NCBI GenBank assembly: GCA_023078685.1
Contig: JALGAS010000007.1
Location: 1,798,001-1,862,000, forward strand
Source: Neopestalotiopsis rosae
Taxonomy: Eukaryota > Ascomycota > Sordariomycetes > Amphisphaeriales > Sporocadaceae
DNA: 64,000 nt
Direction of reading: 5' to 3'
A program made the translations under genes and the position numbers. The number at the start of each line of letters is the position of its first letter. The stretch's first letter is position 1. The notes beneath the pieces were generated by a model. It was not told where the DNA came from, made no database searches, and saw only the letters and a list, made by a program, of their open reading frames with translations. Below, one piece after another: positions 1 through 10,205 of the stretch.

Positions 1-1
1 C

Positions 2-307
2 TATGCCACCAAGGTGTTTGGCTTTGCCACCTTCGGCCGTGTATACGGTATGATTACCTGCCTTAGTGGGCTGGTAAACTTTAGTCAGTCGGGACTTGAT
101 GCCCTCACGCATGGTCCTCTGAATGGTGATCCTACCCCTATCAATGCCGTCATGGCTGTCCTGGGCACACTTATAGGTATAATCCTCACCAGCTATGTCT
201 ACATCAAGGGCAGAGATTTCGAAGTTGAACTTCACCACGATACTGCTCCCCAGGAGCGTATGCCGCTGATTCGCGAGAACTCTGCCGAGTACGGCACTCA
301 CCTTTGA
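2..307 (+). CDS. MFS transporter, FMP42/SLC43-like, 3' end only
   Basis: Only the last 101 codons are in the window; the reading frame is open from base 2. The visible part contains the block YATKVFGFATFGRVYGMITC, a transmembrane helix (MAVLGTLIGIILTSYVYI) and a charged cytosolic tail ending EYGTHL. The KVFG-F-TFG-VYG block is what I know from the fungal FMP42-type major facilitator family, relatives of the SLC43 amino-acid transporters of the plasma or vacuolar membrane. The substrate cannot be told from this fragment. The gene reads towards the broken GH79 gene, which lies on the other strand about 1 kb away. Family assignment is from remembered motifs, not from a search. Confidence 0.7.
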   Translation, partial: YATKVFGFATFGRVYGMITCLSGLVNFSQSGLDALTHGPLNGDPTPINAVMAVLGTLIGIILTSYVYIKGRDFEVELHHDTAPQERMPLIRENSAEYGTHL

Positions 308-1328
308 GCGTTTGCATTTTCCCATCATGATGTGGAATCCTTGTTTGTACCTTGTTTTATCATGTTCACATCAGCCGGCGTCTTGGAGCGAATGTTTTCA
401 CTACTTGGTATGCTATCATGTCGTCGAATGACACTTATGACACGAACTTTGTTATGAAGGGATTCATTGTCGGGTCAGGAAACCATAGCCATGGAGTTGC
501 GGGCGTGCGATAGTCTGTTTAGTCTGTAATTATACAAAAATATTGCTTTTACCAAATCGACGTTCCGTCTGAGTGTATCTCCCCGTGGAATCTATTCGAC
601 GATCAGTCACATCATAACTCAAAGTGGTCACTTGTAATGTATCTGAGTAATTTTTGTAGATACCTAGTATTCAGTTTGTCCTTCCACATGCCATTATCGG
701 TGAGCATCCGGTCTTCCCTAATCAACGGCAAGTCGCGCTTTCGCTACGGCGTCGTGGATGATGCGCCTATTCACGACTAGGGGCAATATGATACGTCAGC
801 AATACCGATTTTAGCAGACCTCGAAACACTGAAAACGTCCCCGCTTCGGCACTGCAGTCCACTGAGCGTAAGGAGACGCCATCCGGGGACAGCATGCTCG
901 CAACTAAGCACAAGGGATAAGGCTGAGGCTGCAGCATCTTATATGGAGGAATCATACGGGCTTCAAATGTGACATGTCGACTTGTCGCCACTGCTGTTAA
1001 TACTCTCGCTTGACAGGCAGGACTTTGCGCTCTTGAGTAACACAACCATAGCAGAATAATTTCTGCTTTTGTTTCTGTGCCCCTCCCAGACTTGATCTTG
1101 GTGCAACAATTACAGGAAACGAGTTTTTGACTGTGTACGGATAGATCGCGAAAGAAAGTATAAGTTGACATATCATACGGAAACCTATTCAGCTATAATT
1201 CAGGATTAAGGAGTGTAGGAGAATCAGAGGGGTTGTAGGCAATCTGGCAACACAACCCCGCGTTGCAAAGGGAGCCACCACCATCTTGCCGCTGTGACAA
1301 AAGCTCACATGCTATACTCCCTTCATTA
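308..1328. other. intergenic, 1.0 kb
   Basis: Convergent 3' flank of the transporter and the GH79 gene. It holds copy 1 of a 29-base repeat (1013-1041). I see no convincing gene; an open frame on the minus strand at 767-1171 has no recognisable domain. Confidence 0.6.
1013..1041 (+). repeat. 29-base dispersed direct repeat, copy 1
   Basis: Positions 1013-1041 are identical to 5918-5946 (ACAGGCAGGACTTTGCGCTC followed by TTGAGTAAC). Upstream of both copies there is a weaker shared stretch (ATATGGAG near 950 and near 5880), so the two are probably ends of a decayed longer element, not a chance match. The copies bracket the GH79 and HET genes. Confidence 0.7.
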
Positions 1329-3100
1329 TTAAAGGGATATCAGGACCGCTTCACTGGCATAAACGCCGACAGTCAATCCCTTAACAGCCTCAGTCACAGC
1401 CGTGCCGTTCAGCACGCCCTCAGTGTCCACGCCTTGTCCTCCCCAGGTGATGCCCCAATTCTGGTCGACAAAGGGCGCCGTCAGTCGAGTGACCTGAGCA
1501 TCTTCCAAATCCGCTCGGCTGCTTGATGGCAACCTCTGCGCGCTCTTCGTCGCCGCTTGAAAACGGGGCGAGATTGATCGCGATAATGCTTTCGAGGTCA
1601 CCGTCGGCGTAGATGGCATATGCTACGAGAAATTCCTCCTCGTGTATCAGCTCGACCTGCTTGCCGCCTCCGGACAGCGCCGTTGCCGTCACTAGCCAAG
1701 AGAAGTATGCTCCCTTGACACCGGCAGGAATGGAGTTGATTTGTACCGGGTTCCAAGCAGAATGCTTCCAGCCGGTATCTTGGTGGAAGAAGAGACGATT
1801 GATCTGGCTGGTGGCGGAGTACAGGACATAGTTGATGCTCCAGAGAGCTGCGCCATACCTGTCAGAGACCCCGGATAACCCATGACCCTTTGTTACATGA
1901 TGATGTTAGTCATTGTAGATAGGGAGCAACGAGAATACCGGAAGCGTACCGAGAAGGAATTGGTCTCGCCGATATAATATGGTATGTCAACCGATTCCAC
2001 ATAATCGGCTATAAACCCGGTATTGGTCTTGACTTCGTGCACAGTGTTGCTATGGTTGAGCATGTAGGTCATGCTTGCTACATCGCTTCCAGAACCCGCG
2101 AGGTACTGAACAAAAACATTAGTCACTCAACGTCACTTCTAGTGTCTTTGCAAGAGTCATTAGAAAACAAAAAGAAAAAGAAGAGTTTGACTTACGATGT
2201 GAACGGAAGTGCCCATGCCTAGGCCTGAATCCAGGATGCCAAGTTTGAGAAGGGACTCGACCGTCCAGCAATCCGTGGTTTCGACTTCAATGCACGTCGC
2301 ATTGATGTAGTCGGCTTCTTGAAGGTCGCCAACCATGAAGAGTGGTTTCTCCTCCCCAAAGACTGCTTCGCTAATGTTTCTCGCATAGGGCAACCATAGA
2401 TTGACATATTTTGTGGGGTTCCATTGTTTTGCTGTGGAAAATGTTAGCCCTTCATCTTGTAAAATTTCACCGGAAAGGCACAGGACTGTAACACACAGTT
2501 GTACTCATTGCCAATTTCAATGCTGGCCAGTCTTGAACCGAGCGCTTTGTATGCAATCTCCGCCAGACCAATGTCGGTTTCCAGTCGGGAAAATTGGTAA
2601 AGCTGAAGGGCACTCCGAGGTAGTATAGAGTGTCGTTGGGCCAGACAGCAAAGCCTTCGGCTAAAGCAGGCCCAGCGATGATGGCAGTGGCTTTATCGGC
2701 AGTTGCTGGGTACGTTGTGTTCATTCCAATCGCCTGGTCGGGATCATAGGTCACAGTGTTTCCGGATGAGCCACCGATACGGACGTGAATCGCAACCTTT
2801 CCAATGTCACGAATGTTCTGGACAAGATTGGTGTTCAAGACATTGTCATAGCTGAGAGAAGGCTTGTTAGTTGCTTGGTGACAGGATTGCGTCAATGAAA
2901 GATGCCTACGTTGAATTTCCCGTATAGTCAAACCATGATGCGGTCTCAATGGAGAAGGCTTGAAAATCAGGACCAATGACCTGGCGATCGCTGGATGGCA
3001 CATCATCTGGATCCAGTGGTACAGAACGGATAGCAACAGCGGGAGATGACAACCAGAAAACAAAGGGCAAGAAAGAACGGCCAAGTAATTGGGTCCTCAT
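1329..3100 (-). pseudogene. GH79-type beta-glucuronidase-like secreted glycosidase, frameshifted twice
   Basis: The ATG is at 3100 and is followed by a hydrophobic signal sequence. Family landmarks in order are SIETASWFDYTGN, HVRIGGSSGNTVTYD, IEIGNEYN (expected acid/base Glu), YYIGETNS (expected nucleophile Glu) and a C-terminal beta domain ending ASEAVLISL. Introns fit at 2909-2852, 2496-2432, 2195-2106 and 1949-1888, all with GT..AG ends. Two breaks are not explained by introns. Near 2575-2595 the frame changes between TNFPDW and ETDIGLAEIAYKALG. Near 1518-1535 it changes between EVAIKQ and the tail SRADLEDAQVTRLTAP. Each needs a single-base shift. The fold is known to hydrolyse glucuronides or related glycosides outside the cell. 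With both catalytic motifs still present the breaks may be recent, or they may be sequence errors. Confidence 0.75.
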
Positions 3101-3903
3101 TTTGACGAGCTGTGTTAGAAGGAAAGCCACGAACTCAATGATGTTGCTGTATTGAGCATTAGAAAAGTGGATATTTGACTACAACCTCAGTCATCATTTA
3201 TACACGACATAGTCCATTGAATAATAGTCGAATCAAGTCACAGGGCTGATTGGTGGAATGAACTCATGTGCAAAAAAATCCCTTTCTCCCGACTTTCAAT
3301 CACGTCAACATCTTGTACAATGCTTTTGGAAGCACGTCAGCCTCTGATACTATGCATTTGATCAGAGCTGGCGGGCTCAGTTCTGATGTGCTTTGAGTAT
3401 ACTGCCCAGAAAAGAGGGGCTCTTTTCTGGTGTTACGGTATTCGCCGCCGCCATAACATTAAGCGAAAATGCGGCTCTTCAAGATTCGATGCAACTTATA
3501 GTAGCAACTCAGATAAGGTTTGTCCCCCTGCGGTCCATCAGGAGCATGAGGATTTCCACGAATCAGACTCGATCGGAATGTAATGCAACTAAAACGTTTG
3601 ATATAAACAAAGATACTAGGCTTTGGAAGAGCAAGCTGTGCATCGTGAACTCGTCGGACGTACCAAGAGCTGTGTCTCGCTGGCTTTGATTGGTATTGAT
3701 GCTGTTATCAACATTCTTGACTGAGCGCCAAAGCCTCAAATCGGTGCAATGTTGAGTATAGATGAGTTTCGAACGGGGTGATAGTATTTATGGTGGTCAA
3801 CCGCATGTGGCTGAACCGAACCGAACCGAACCGGTTTGGATTCGTACTCCTATACTCTTACGTTGAGCTCAATACTACTGGTCGAACCAAGCGCTACAAT
3901 GGC
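3101..3903. other. intergenic, 0.8 kb
   Basis: Promoter side of the GH79 gene and 3' flank of the HET gene. It holds a short GAACC run (about 3812-3832, four units). No gene seen. Confidence 0.6.
3197..3202 (-). promoter_or_regulatory. TATA-like box of the GH79 gene
   Basis: The minus strand reads GTATAAATG about 97 bases upstream of the ATG at 3100. Position and sequence fit a core promoter; this is not proof. Confidence 0.35.
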
Positions 3904-5373
3904 CTACTGCAATTGAAACAGGCTTCTGTACAACATCCTCGCGAATTCGGCGTAATGGGATTTGCAAAATACTGGAGAGCTGTAAAAGCCTTCCCGCATA
4001 CTAGGCATGATATACCCCAATACTTGCTTCATAACGCTGCGCACTTTCTTGAAATCATGAGGCCACCTCCGTCCTTGAGTATCATTCAGAATTCTGAGGC
4101 ATATCCCGATCGCCAAAAGAAAGACAGCGCCCTTGGCAGTCTTGGACCAAGATTTCTTTGAAGGCCAAGGTTTAGCACTGGCCCCTTGCTGTGATTCCAG
4201 GCTCGCTTCATATAGCTCCAATTCGTCGTGTGATTTCAATAGTCCCAACATTTCAAAGCGTGACATGATCCCGACGTAGGGGATCTGTGAGGCTCGGTAG
4301 AGAAGTCTTTCTCTTTCGGCCAGAGATTTAACACCAAGTGCTTCAAATAAATCATCAGACCGTGATGTGATGGGCCCTTGTCTATCCCTCATAGACGTCA
4401 CAAAAGGGCCATACTGCGTTAGATGGGCCAGAGTGATGATGAGGACGTGTTCTTCAGGTAGCTCATAGTCAGGGAAAAAGAGGTCAAGGACCCGCCTTTC
4501 TTCCATGGTAACCAGACCAATGAAGCCAAATATCTTGTCCCTGGGATCACTGCACCTTGATTTGCGATGCTCAATAAGCAGATGGTAAAGTGGTTGGAGG
4601 TAGTCTGGGTGTTTATTGAAATGCCGACCAAGAGTGAGGGGGAGCGCAGCATGTGAGACGGGATCCGATTTAGATTGTCGGGAGATATTAGGGAGAGGAT
4701 CATCAGAAAACTGGTCAACTCCCGCCTCCCGGCAAAGTACACCTTTGAAAACATCCACGTTAAAGGCCCAATTGCTGCAATGTAACTGAATGTGACGCGC
4801 CAGAAGAAACTCTTGTATCACCCACACCCGCGACCAATATGGCCGATTGGACAAATCAGCCATAGAGTAATGTAAGTCAAAGCGATCCGTCTCCAACGTC
4901 TTGATCGGTTCGTCAATGCAGATCGGGTAGGGCAGGCTGTCTAGCCCGAGCCAGACCGAGACGAATGCTGCACCGCGATATGTTTGATCCATCATACGGA
5001 CCTGCGCTGTCTTCTCGACATCGTCGTTCTGGTTTATACAAATCGCATCAACCCAGAGATAAGAGAGAGGTGATGCCGGTAGGGATTCGCCCATATAGTA
5101 GAGGTTCTGGGGTTGACCCAGATAGTGGAGGCACGACCAAAGATTAGGCCGGACGCAGAATTTCTGCTCGTTCAGATATATCACTTCAGATGGTGGCTCA
5201 TCTCCCCAAGTGTATGAGACGGCACTGTACTCTGGCGCTTCTGATCTCGGTACCTGGATGACTTTGAATGAGAGAACTTTTTGGGAAATGGTGAGAGGCT
5301 GTAATAGCCGCAACCAGGTGGAGTCTAGGCGAGACTGGTATTGGAAGGGATTGTATGACGGTGTCGTAGACAT
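3904..5373 (-). CDS. HET-domain protein (heterokaryon incompatibility type)
   Basis: A single-exon protein of 489 residues. The ATG at 5373 (MSTTPSYNPFQYQ) is the first in frame; the frame is open further upstream but without an ATG. The HET domain lies at about residues 30-190 with the usual landmarks: PEYSAVSYTWGDEP, YLWVDAICINQNDDVEKTAQ, MDQTYRGAAFVSVWLG and RVWVIQEFLLARHI. HET domains are known to mediate programmed cell death after fusion of unlike fungal strains and are found in many cytosolic proteins. The C-terminal half has no second domain I recognise; it contains a basic hydrophobic stretch (KGAVFLLAIGICLRIL) that could be a membrane segment. It may be one of the many HET paralogues with no allelic role. 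Intact, no frameshift seen. Confidence 0.9.
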   Translation of the reverse strand: MSTTPSYNPFQYQSRLDSTWLRLLQPLTISQKVLSFKVIQVPRSEAPEYSAVSYTWGDEPPSEVIYLNEQKFCVRPNLWSCLHYLGQPQNLYYMGESLPASPLSYLWVDAICINQNDDVEKTAQVRMMDQTYRGAAFVSVWLGLDSLPYPICIDEPIKTLETDRFDLHYSMADLSNRPYWSRVWVIQEFLLARHIQLHCSNWAFNVDVFKGVLCREAGVDQFSDDPLPNISRQSKSDPVSHAALPLTLGRHFNKHPDYLQPLYHLLIEHRKSRCSDPRDKIFGFIGLVTMEERRVLDLFFPDYELPEEHVLIITLAHLTQYGPFVTSMRDRQGPITSRSDDLFEALGVKSLAERERLLYRASQIPYVGIMSRFEMLGLLKSHDELELYEASLESQQGASAKPWPSKKSWSKTAKGAVFLLAIGICLRILNDTQGRRWPHDFKKVRSVMKQVLGYIMPSMREGFYSSPVFCKSHYAEFARMLYRSLFQLQ

Positions 5374-6896
5374 GGCAGTGGGGGGCTGTTCTAAGGCAGC
5401 AAGGTTACTCAGAATGGTGATGAAGCTACTCTGATAGCAGTGCAAGCACTTCTAGACTTCGAGGTGAATCACGTTGTTTGATGGCATTCAGATATCGAAG
5501 ATGGCAGCCTTGGAATGTCTGACTGAGGGGGTTTCGTAACAAGGACTTGTATTGGTTGCAGCCCCTCACCATGTTTTCCTGGTCTTTTGCCCCTCCTTGC
5601 GAACTTGCGACTAGAGATAGTATCACACATCTGCCCAGTTCTGGAGTGACTGGAGAACATCGCCTTAAAAGGGGTGGGAAGTATAAACACAAAAGCAAGA
5701 GATCAGGTCAAGACCTCCGTACATAGAGTAGCTCGACATAGTCCTCAAAATATTGCAAAGCCTAACATGCCATGGATAAGATGCCTCCAAGGATTCGTTA
5801 TGCTCTCTCCGGAACGAAAGCCACGAGGCTGAGGCTTGAGTGGTTGATTTATTGAAACAATACAGGTCCTGCATCTAATATGGAGATTGCGTCATATTTG
5901 TATATCTGCTTGATTTCACAGGCAGGACTTTGCGCTCTTGAGTAACCCAAGACAGCCGATGCATTTCTACGGGTACTGTGGCAAGAGACAGCTTGGCGGC
6001 TTCGTTGTTTGGCGCAGGAGTTGAATGTGGTTGTGCATGGCGTAAGATTTGGCGTTCACTCATCACCAGGTATCATTCAAGTTGGTCAATGATGCGTCAG
6101 ATCTTCGAAAGTGCAATTCTGATATTCATAGAGCAAGGCAAGAAGTGACCAAAATCGAGTTGCTGACCATGTTTAGAAAGTACATGATATCGCCGGCACT
6201 CGTTGCATTGTTGTGGGGAATGGTAGTGCTGGAAAGCCCAAAATAGGCCACTCTAGGGCTAGATTCCAGCGTCGCAGTGCTCCCACTTAAGCTTAATTCG
6301 GTACGGCTCCATGGTCTGCAGCAGGAAAGAACGACGCTACCGAGGGCACCTGGGTCCTACCGTGCATTAGCATTGGGACTACTAACATCGACGGTCAGGT
6401 TTCCTCCACTGGTGTCTGGTTTCAACCTCTATTTCGGATCCGAAAACATTGGAGCTCCATTGTGCAGTGCAGTCATGGCCTGTGTGGGCAAGGCCGCAGC
6501 GTCCTGCCAAGACATTTACTTGCGAGCTTCGCCATCCAAGCCATCCTCTCTTCGCATGTACCTTGCTATTTTCCTCCTTAGCGATTCAGCTGGCTTAGGC
6601 CTGGATCCGCCGCCAGATTGATGGGAGCGCGGATTTACTGGACCACAGCACCTCAATTGGGGGCTAGGATCGACATGAAAAGGCGCGAAGGATTCAAGTA
6701 GGGAGCCTCCAACAAGGATTCTTTGAATAGAGTCAGCTGCGTGTCAAGCTTGCCTCCTTGTATTTTTCTTTTATTTTCATTACTGGGAGGGTTCTTGCTC
6801 CTTAAGAACTCCCAGAGCCTCATTCCCAAAACTTTCTTTATTGATTTGCAATTGTCTTTTCGTCTCTTTGATCTTTGCGAATGCCTCAAACCCGCC
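5374..6896. other. intergenic, 1.5 kb
   Basis: Shared divergent upstream region of the HET and DUF6536 genes. It holds copy 2 of the 29-base repeat. Short open frames at 6049-6621 on the plus strand have no domain and no good start. No gene seen. Confidence 0.55.
5918..5946 (+). repeat. 29-base dispersed direct repeat, copy 2
   Basis: Identical to 1013-1041 over 29 bases and in the same orientation, 4.9 kb away. The flanks diverge quickly on the right and retain patchy similarity on the left. Confidence 0.7.
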
Positions 6897-9461
6897 ATGC
6901 CACAGTGGGACGAGTCAATACCACTAACTGATTTACCAAGAGAAGGATCACAATGGATTGAACTGCCGGATACAAGACAAGTCTCGAGAGGTAGGAATGG
7001 TTCATGGCTGCAGAGATTGGCCATGTCTTCAAAAGATCGCGCCACGACAACCACGGATCGATTTATAGACTACTGGACGGGATGGCGAACAGGCATCGCA
7101 TTCTGCATCATAGCCTGTACGGCCGTGCTGATTTTGAACCTGGCCTTGGCAACGATAGCCCAGCTCAACAAGACGCACAACTTTCTGGATATTGCAGTGG
7201 ACGACGGCTTATCGACTTTTCATGAAGGGAATTGCCAAACAACAAAAACAATTTCACTCATTACACATCTGTTTATCAACATTCTGTCCACTGTCTTATT
7301 AGGATGCTCGAATTATTGCATGCAAATATTGGCATCGCCCACCAGAGACGAAATCGATGACGCTCATAGCAAAAGGCGATGGCTTCGGATTGGCGTACCA
7401 AACTTTCAAAACCTCGCACACGTTGATTGGCGCCGGTCGGTGCTCTGCGTTTTGCTCGTCATCACTTCGCTCCCCTTACATTTACTGTGGAACTCGGCCA
7501 TTGTCCAGACTGTCAGTTCGAATGACTACTACTTGGGCGGTGTTACGTCAAACTTCGATCACGATATCAACGCGACTGTGAATAATCAAATGTTCATTGA
7601 AGGGTGGTACAATGATACGCTGTATAAAGGTGATCACCAAAACTTCACTGATGTCTGGTTCGAGGCTATGCGTAGCCCAAGCATCGCACAACTTACCGCT
7701 TCCGACTGCATTACAGCATATGGCATGCCCATTCTTCAGAAATACAGCAATGTCGCTCTGGTGTTTGACATTGAAAACACAACAAACACCTTGCTCTTTG
7801 CAGGAAACCACATCACTGGTGCAGACGAGCATGGCGAAGACGGAACAGATGGCATCGGAGACACTTGGGTCTGTGGTTTTCCATCTCCCTTTTCGACCTT
7901 CTGCGAAGTGGACGACCTGGCCGAAGACAACAGCTCATATTGGACCCCTCTATCGACGACGTCTAACTGGAACCCCCTCGAGTCAAATCCATATCTAGCC
8001 GAGATTGCCCGTTCTAACATTTCTGTCACGGGATGCCTCGCACAAACCGTTGATAGAAAATGTCGTATCGGGTCCTCTCCTGCGATACTTTATGTGGTTG
8101 CCGGCGCCAATGCCATCAAGGTGTTCTGCTTTCTATGCGCATGGCTTCTAACCTCTCACAAACCACGTCGCGCAGGCGAAGAGCGCATTGTCACAAACGG
8201 AGATCTAATCTCAAGCTATTTGCGCAAACCCGACCCCAGATTTACCAGGCGTTGTCTGGCTTCAGCTCGACTCGTCCGAAAAGGTGTCAGCGCAAAAGCC
8301 CCTGGACTAGCCGAAGCAAATTTCTGGGATGCTGATCAAGCCATGCCCCTTCAGTGGCTGGGTGGACAAAACCAAAGACAACACAAGACAACAACTGAAG
8401 AATCATTACCGTCGCAATCTTCCCCATTCAAAATCTTCATGTGCGGGGGCTCCCGTACGAAGAAGAAGGCGGTAAAGGCAGCACCACGCTGGCACACTGG
8501 TCCATCCGGGGTGACATGGCTGATATACATGCTGCCATCTGGATTATTCATCATCTCTCTCATTATCATGTTCTTCGCTTTTGGGTTGAACAATTACCTG
8601 TTTCTCGCTTTTGGTCAACCATCCACGCAGGCAACAATCTCCCTGGGTGAGGGTTCCGGACCCGGCAAGAGCTTGGGCGTCATGAGGAGCACTCTGATTG
8701 CCAACATACCGCAAATTGCTGTAACATATGTCTATGTTGCGTGCAACTCGGTTCTCACGTCAATGCTGGCTCATAATGAGATGAGCTCCTACGCTGTCCG
8801 TGAGCGCGGCCTTCGAGTGAGTTTCCCGAAACGGCACACGAAACAACGGGCAACGTATTTCCTGCAGCTGCCCTGGAAGTTTGCTATTCCTCTCATGATT
8901 ATCAGCACAACTCTACACTGGTGCCTGTCGCAGAGTCTGTTCGTCCTCCGCGTCTCAATCTTCAATCCAGATGGCTTCGAAGACCTGTCGAGATTAGTTT
9001 CTACGGTCGGGTACTCTGCCAGTCCAATTCTGGCATCATTGGGTATCATGGCAGTCTTGCTCCTGGGCGTATGCGCGCTGAGTTGGTTCAAGAGGTATGA
9101 AGGAGCAGAGCATATGCCTTTGATTGCAAACTGCAGCGCCTCCTTGGCTGCTGCAACTTGCTCTATCCTATATCGATCCGAATCACTAGATGCTGAGACG
9201 AGTCATGAGAGACAAGGCGGGAAGCCGATTGAGGCTGGCTTGTCGTCGAATGCCAAATACAATATCGTGACTGCTTACGAACCTCAGTCCTCTGTCGGCA
9301 TAGACTCGAATCTGAGAGATTCATCACGCCTGGCAGAACAAAAATTACTGTGGGGTGAGCTCTCTGCTAATGGGGGCAAGGCGACCGATGATCATGTCGG
9401 ACATGCTGGTTTCAGCGCAGAAGCAGTTGGTAAAATCCAGATTGGTCATTTGTACGCCTAA
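6897..9461 (+). CDS. DUF6536 multi-pass membrane protein
   Basis: Protein of 854 residues, no intron needed. The ATG at 6897 (CGCC before it, MPQWDESIPLTDLPREG) is chosen because the frame further upstream has no ATG. The DUF6536 region starts with WRTGIAFCIIACTAVLILNL, then HEGNCQTTK, HLFINILSTVLLGCSNYCMQ, LASPTRDEIDDAHSKRRWL and GVPNFQNL, all usual in this fungal family. Later helices lie at about residues 390-415, 545-570, 610-635, 665-690 and 710-735. The central extracytosolic part has many N-glycosylation sequons (NAT, NDT, NFT, NTT, NSS, NIS). Function is unknown for the family; members are common in Pezizomycotina and are often annotated only as integral membrane proteins. Intact and full-length in appearance. 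Confidence 0.85.
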   Translation: MPQWDESIPLTDLPREGSQWIELPDTRQVSRGRNGSWLQRLAMSSKDRATTTTDRFIDYWTGWRTGIAFCIIACTAVLILNLALATIAQLNKTHNFLDIAVDDGLSTFHEGNCQTTKTISLITHLFINILSTVLLGCSNYCMQILASPTRDEIDDAHSKRRWLRIGVPNFQNLAHVDWRRSVLCVLLVITSLPLHLLWNSAIVQTVSSNDYYLGGVTSNFDHDINATVNNQMFIEGWYNDTLYKGDHQNFTDVWFEAMRSPSIAQLTASDCITAYGMPILQKYSNVALVFDIENTTNTLLFAGNHITGADEHGEDGTDGIGDTWVCGFPSPFSTFCEVDDLAEDNSSYWTPLSTTSNWNPLESNPYLAEIARSNISVTGCLAQTVDRKCRIGSSPAILYVVAGANAIKVFCFLCAWLLTSHKPRRAGEERIVTNGDLISSYLRKPDPRFTRRCLASARLVRKGVSAKAPGLAEANFWDADQAMPLQWLGGQNQRQHKTTTEESLPSQSSPFKIFMCGGSRTKKKAVKAAPRWHTGPSGVTWLIYMLPSGLFIISLIIMFFAFGLNNYLFLAFGQPSTQATISLGEGSGPGKSLGVMRSTLIANIPQIAVTYVYVACNSVLTSMLAHNEMSSYAVRERGLRVSFPKRHTKQRATYFLQLPWKFAIPLMIISTTLHWCLSQSLFVLRVSIFNPDGFEDLSRLVSTVGYSASPILASLGIMAVLLLGVCALSWFKRYEGAEHMPLIANCSASLAAATCSILYRSESLDAETSHERQGGKPIEAGLSSNAKYNIVTAYEPQSSVGIDSNLRDSSRLAEQKLLWGELSANGGKATDDHVGHAGFSAEAVGKIQIGHLYA

Positions 9462-10205
9462 AAAACGAGAAGAAATATGTCGCCTCAGCGAATGACTGGA
9501 GCATAGATACTATACAATACAATACAGAGTCTGCAGTTGATTTACTTTCATGACAATCAGCAGTGCATTCAGATGTTCTATTCATGTGCTACTCGAATGT
9601 CAATCAGCCACTTAATAACTGCGCGCTTGGCAGAAGCTCAGGAATCTTTCAGCACCCTAATTTAAAAACATTCAGTTACAATCAATTCCTAACGAGTCAC
9701 GAATAACATTTTCATACTTGACAGTCATTGCAAGAGTAAAACTTAATTACTCGTGACATCGCTGACTGGATCTATAAATTGCCAAGTACAATGATGTCAG
9801 AGCGCTATAGTCCAGTGGGTCAGATCCATGTGTGTGACATGCTCCCAAATGTAATCCAAGGCTGATACAACTTCGAAGATGAAGTATCAGTCTCACGTCC
9901 ATCTTGAGTGATGTGACTTACATGATGCTATATTAATATCTTTAATTGATGGCCCATTTTGTGCAGAAAGAGGCACAGATATCCAACACGTGCATGTGAT
10001 CAATGTACAAGACATTCCAACTTTGTCTCCACGGACTATGTAATAGCCCCACCATAGCTTCAGCATGTGCAACCCACTGTGCGTCTCAAGTTTTTCGTAA
10101 CCTTCGTACCGTATAAACTCCTACAATTACATCAAGGTGTACAAACCCCTGCATCAATTGTTCGAGAGGTTATAAACTTTTGCGCAAAAGCTGCATGTCA
10201 TCACC
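9462..10205. other. intergenic, 0.7 kb
   Basis: AT-rich spacer, 3' flank of the DUF6536 gene and promoter of the F-box gene. No gene seen; a TATA-like box is listed separately. Confidence 0.6.
10112..10117 (+). promoter_or_regulatory. TATA-like box of the F-box gene
   Basis: CCGTATAAACTCC lies about 90 bases upstream of the ATG at 10206. Confidence 0.35.

Noticed and set aside
767..1171. 134-codon minus-strand frame
   Set aside because: Overlaps repeat copy 1, has no domain and looks like chance.
6277..6621. 114-codon plus-strand frame upstream of the DUF6536 gene
   Set aside because: Non-ATG start, no domain, and it lies in the likely leader of that gene.
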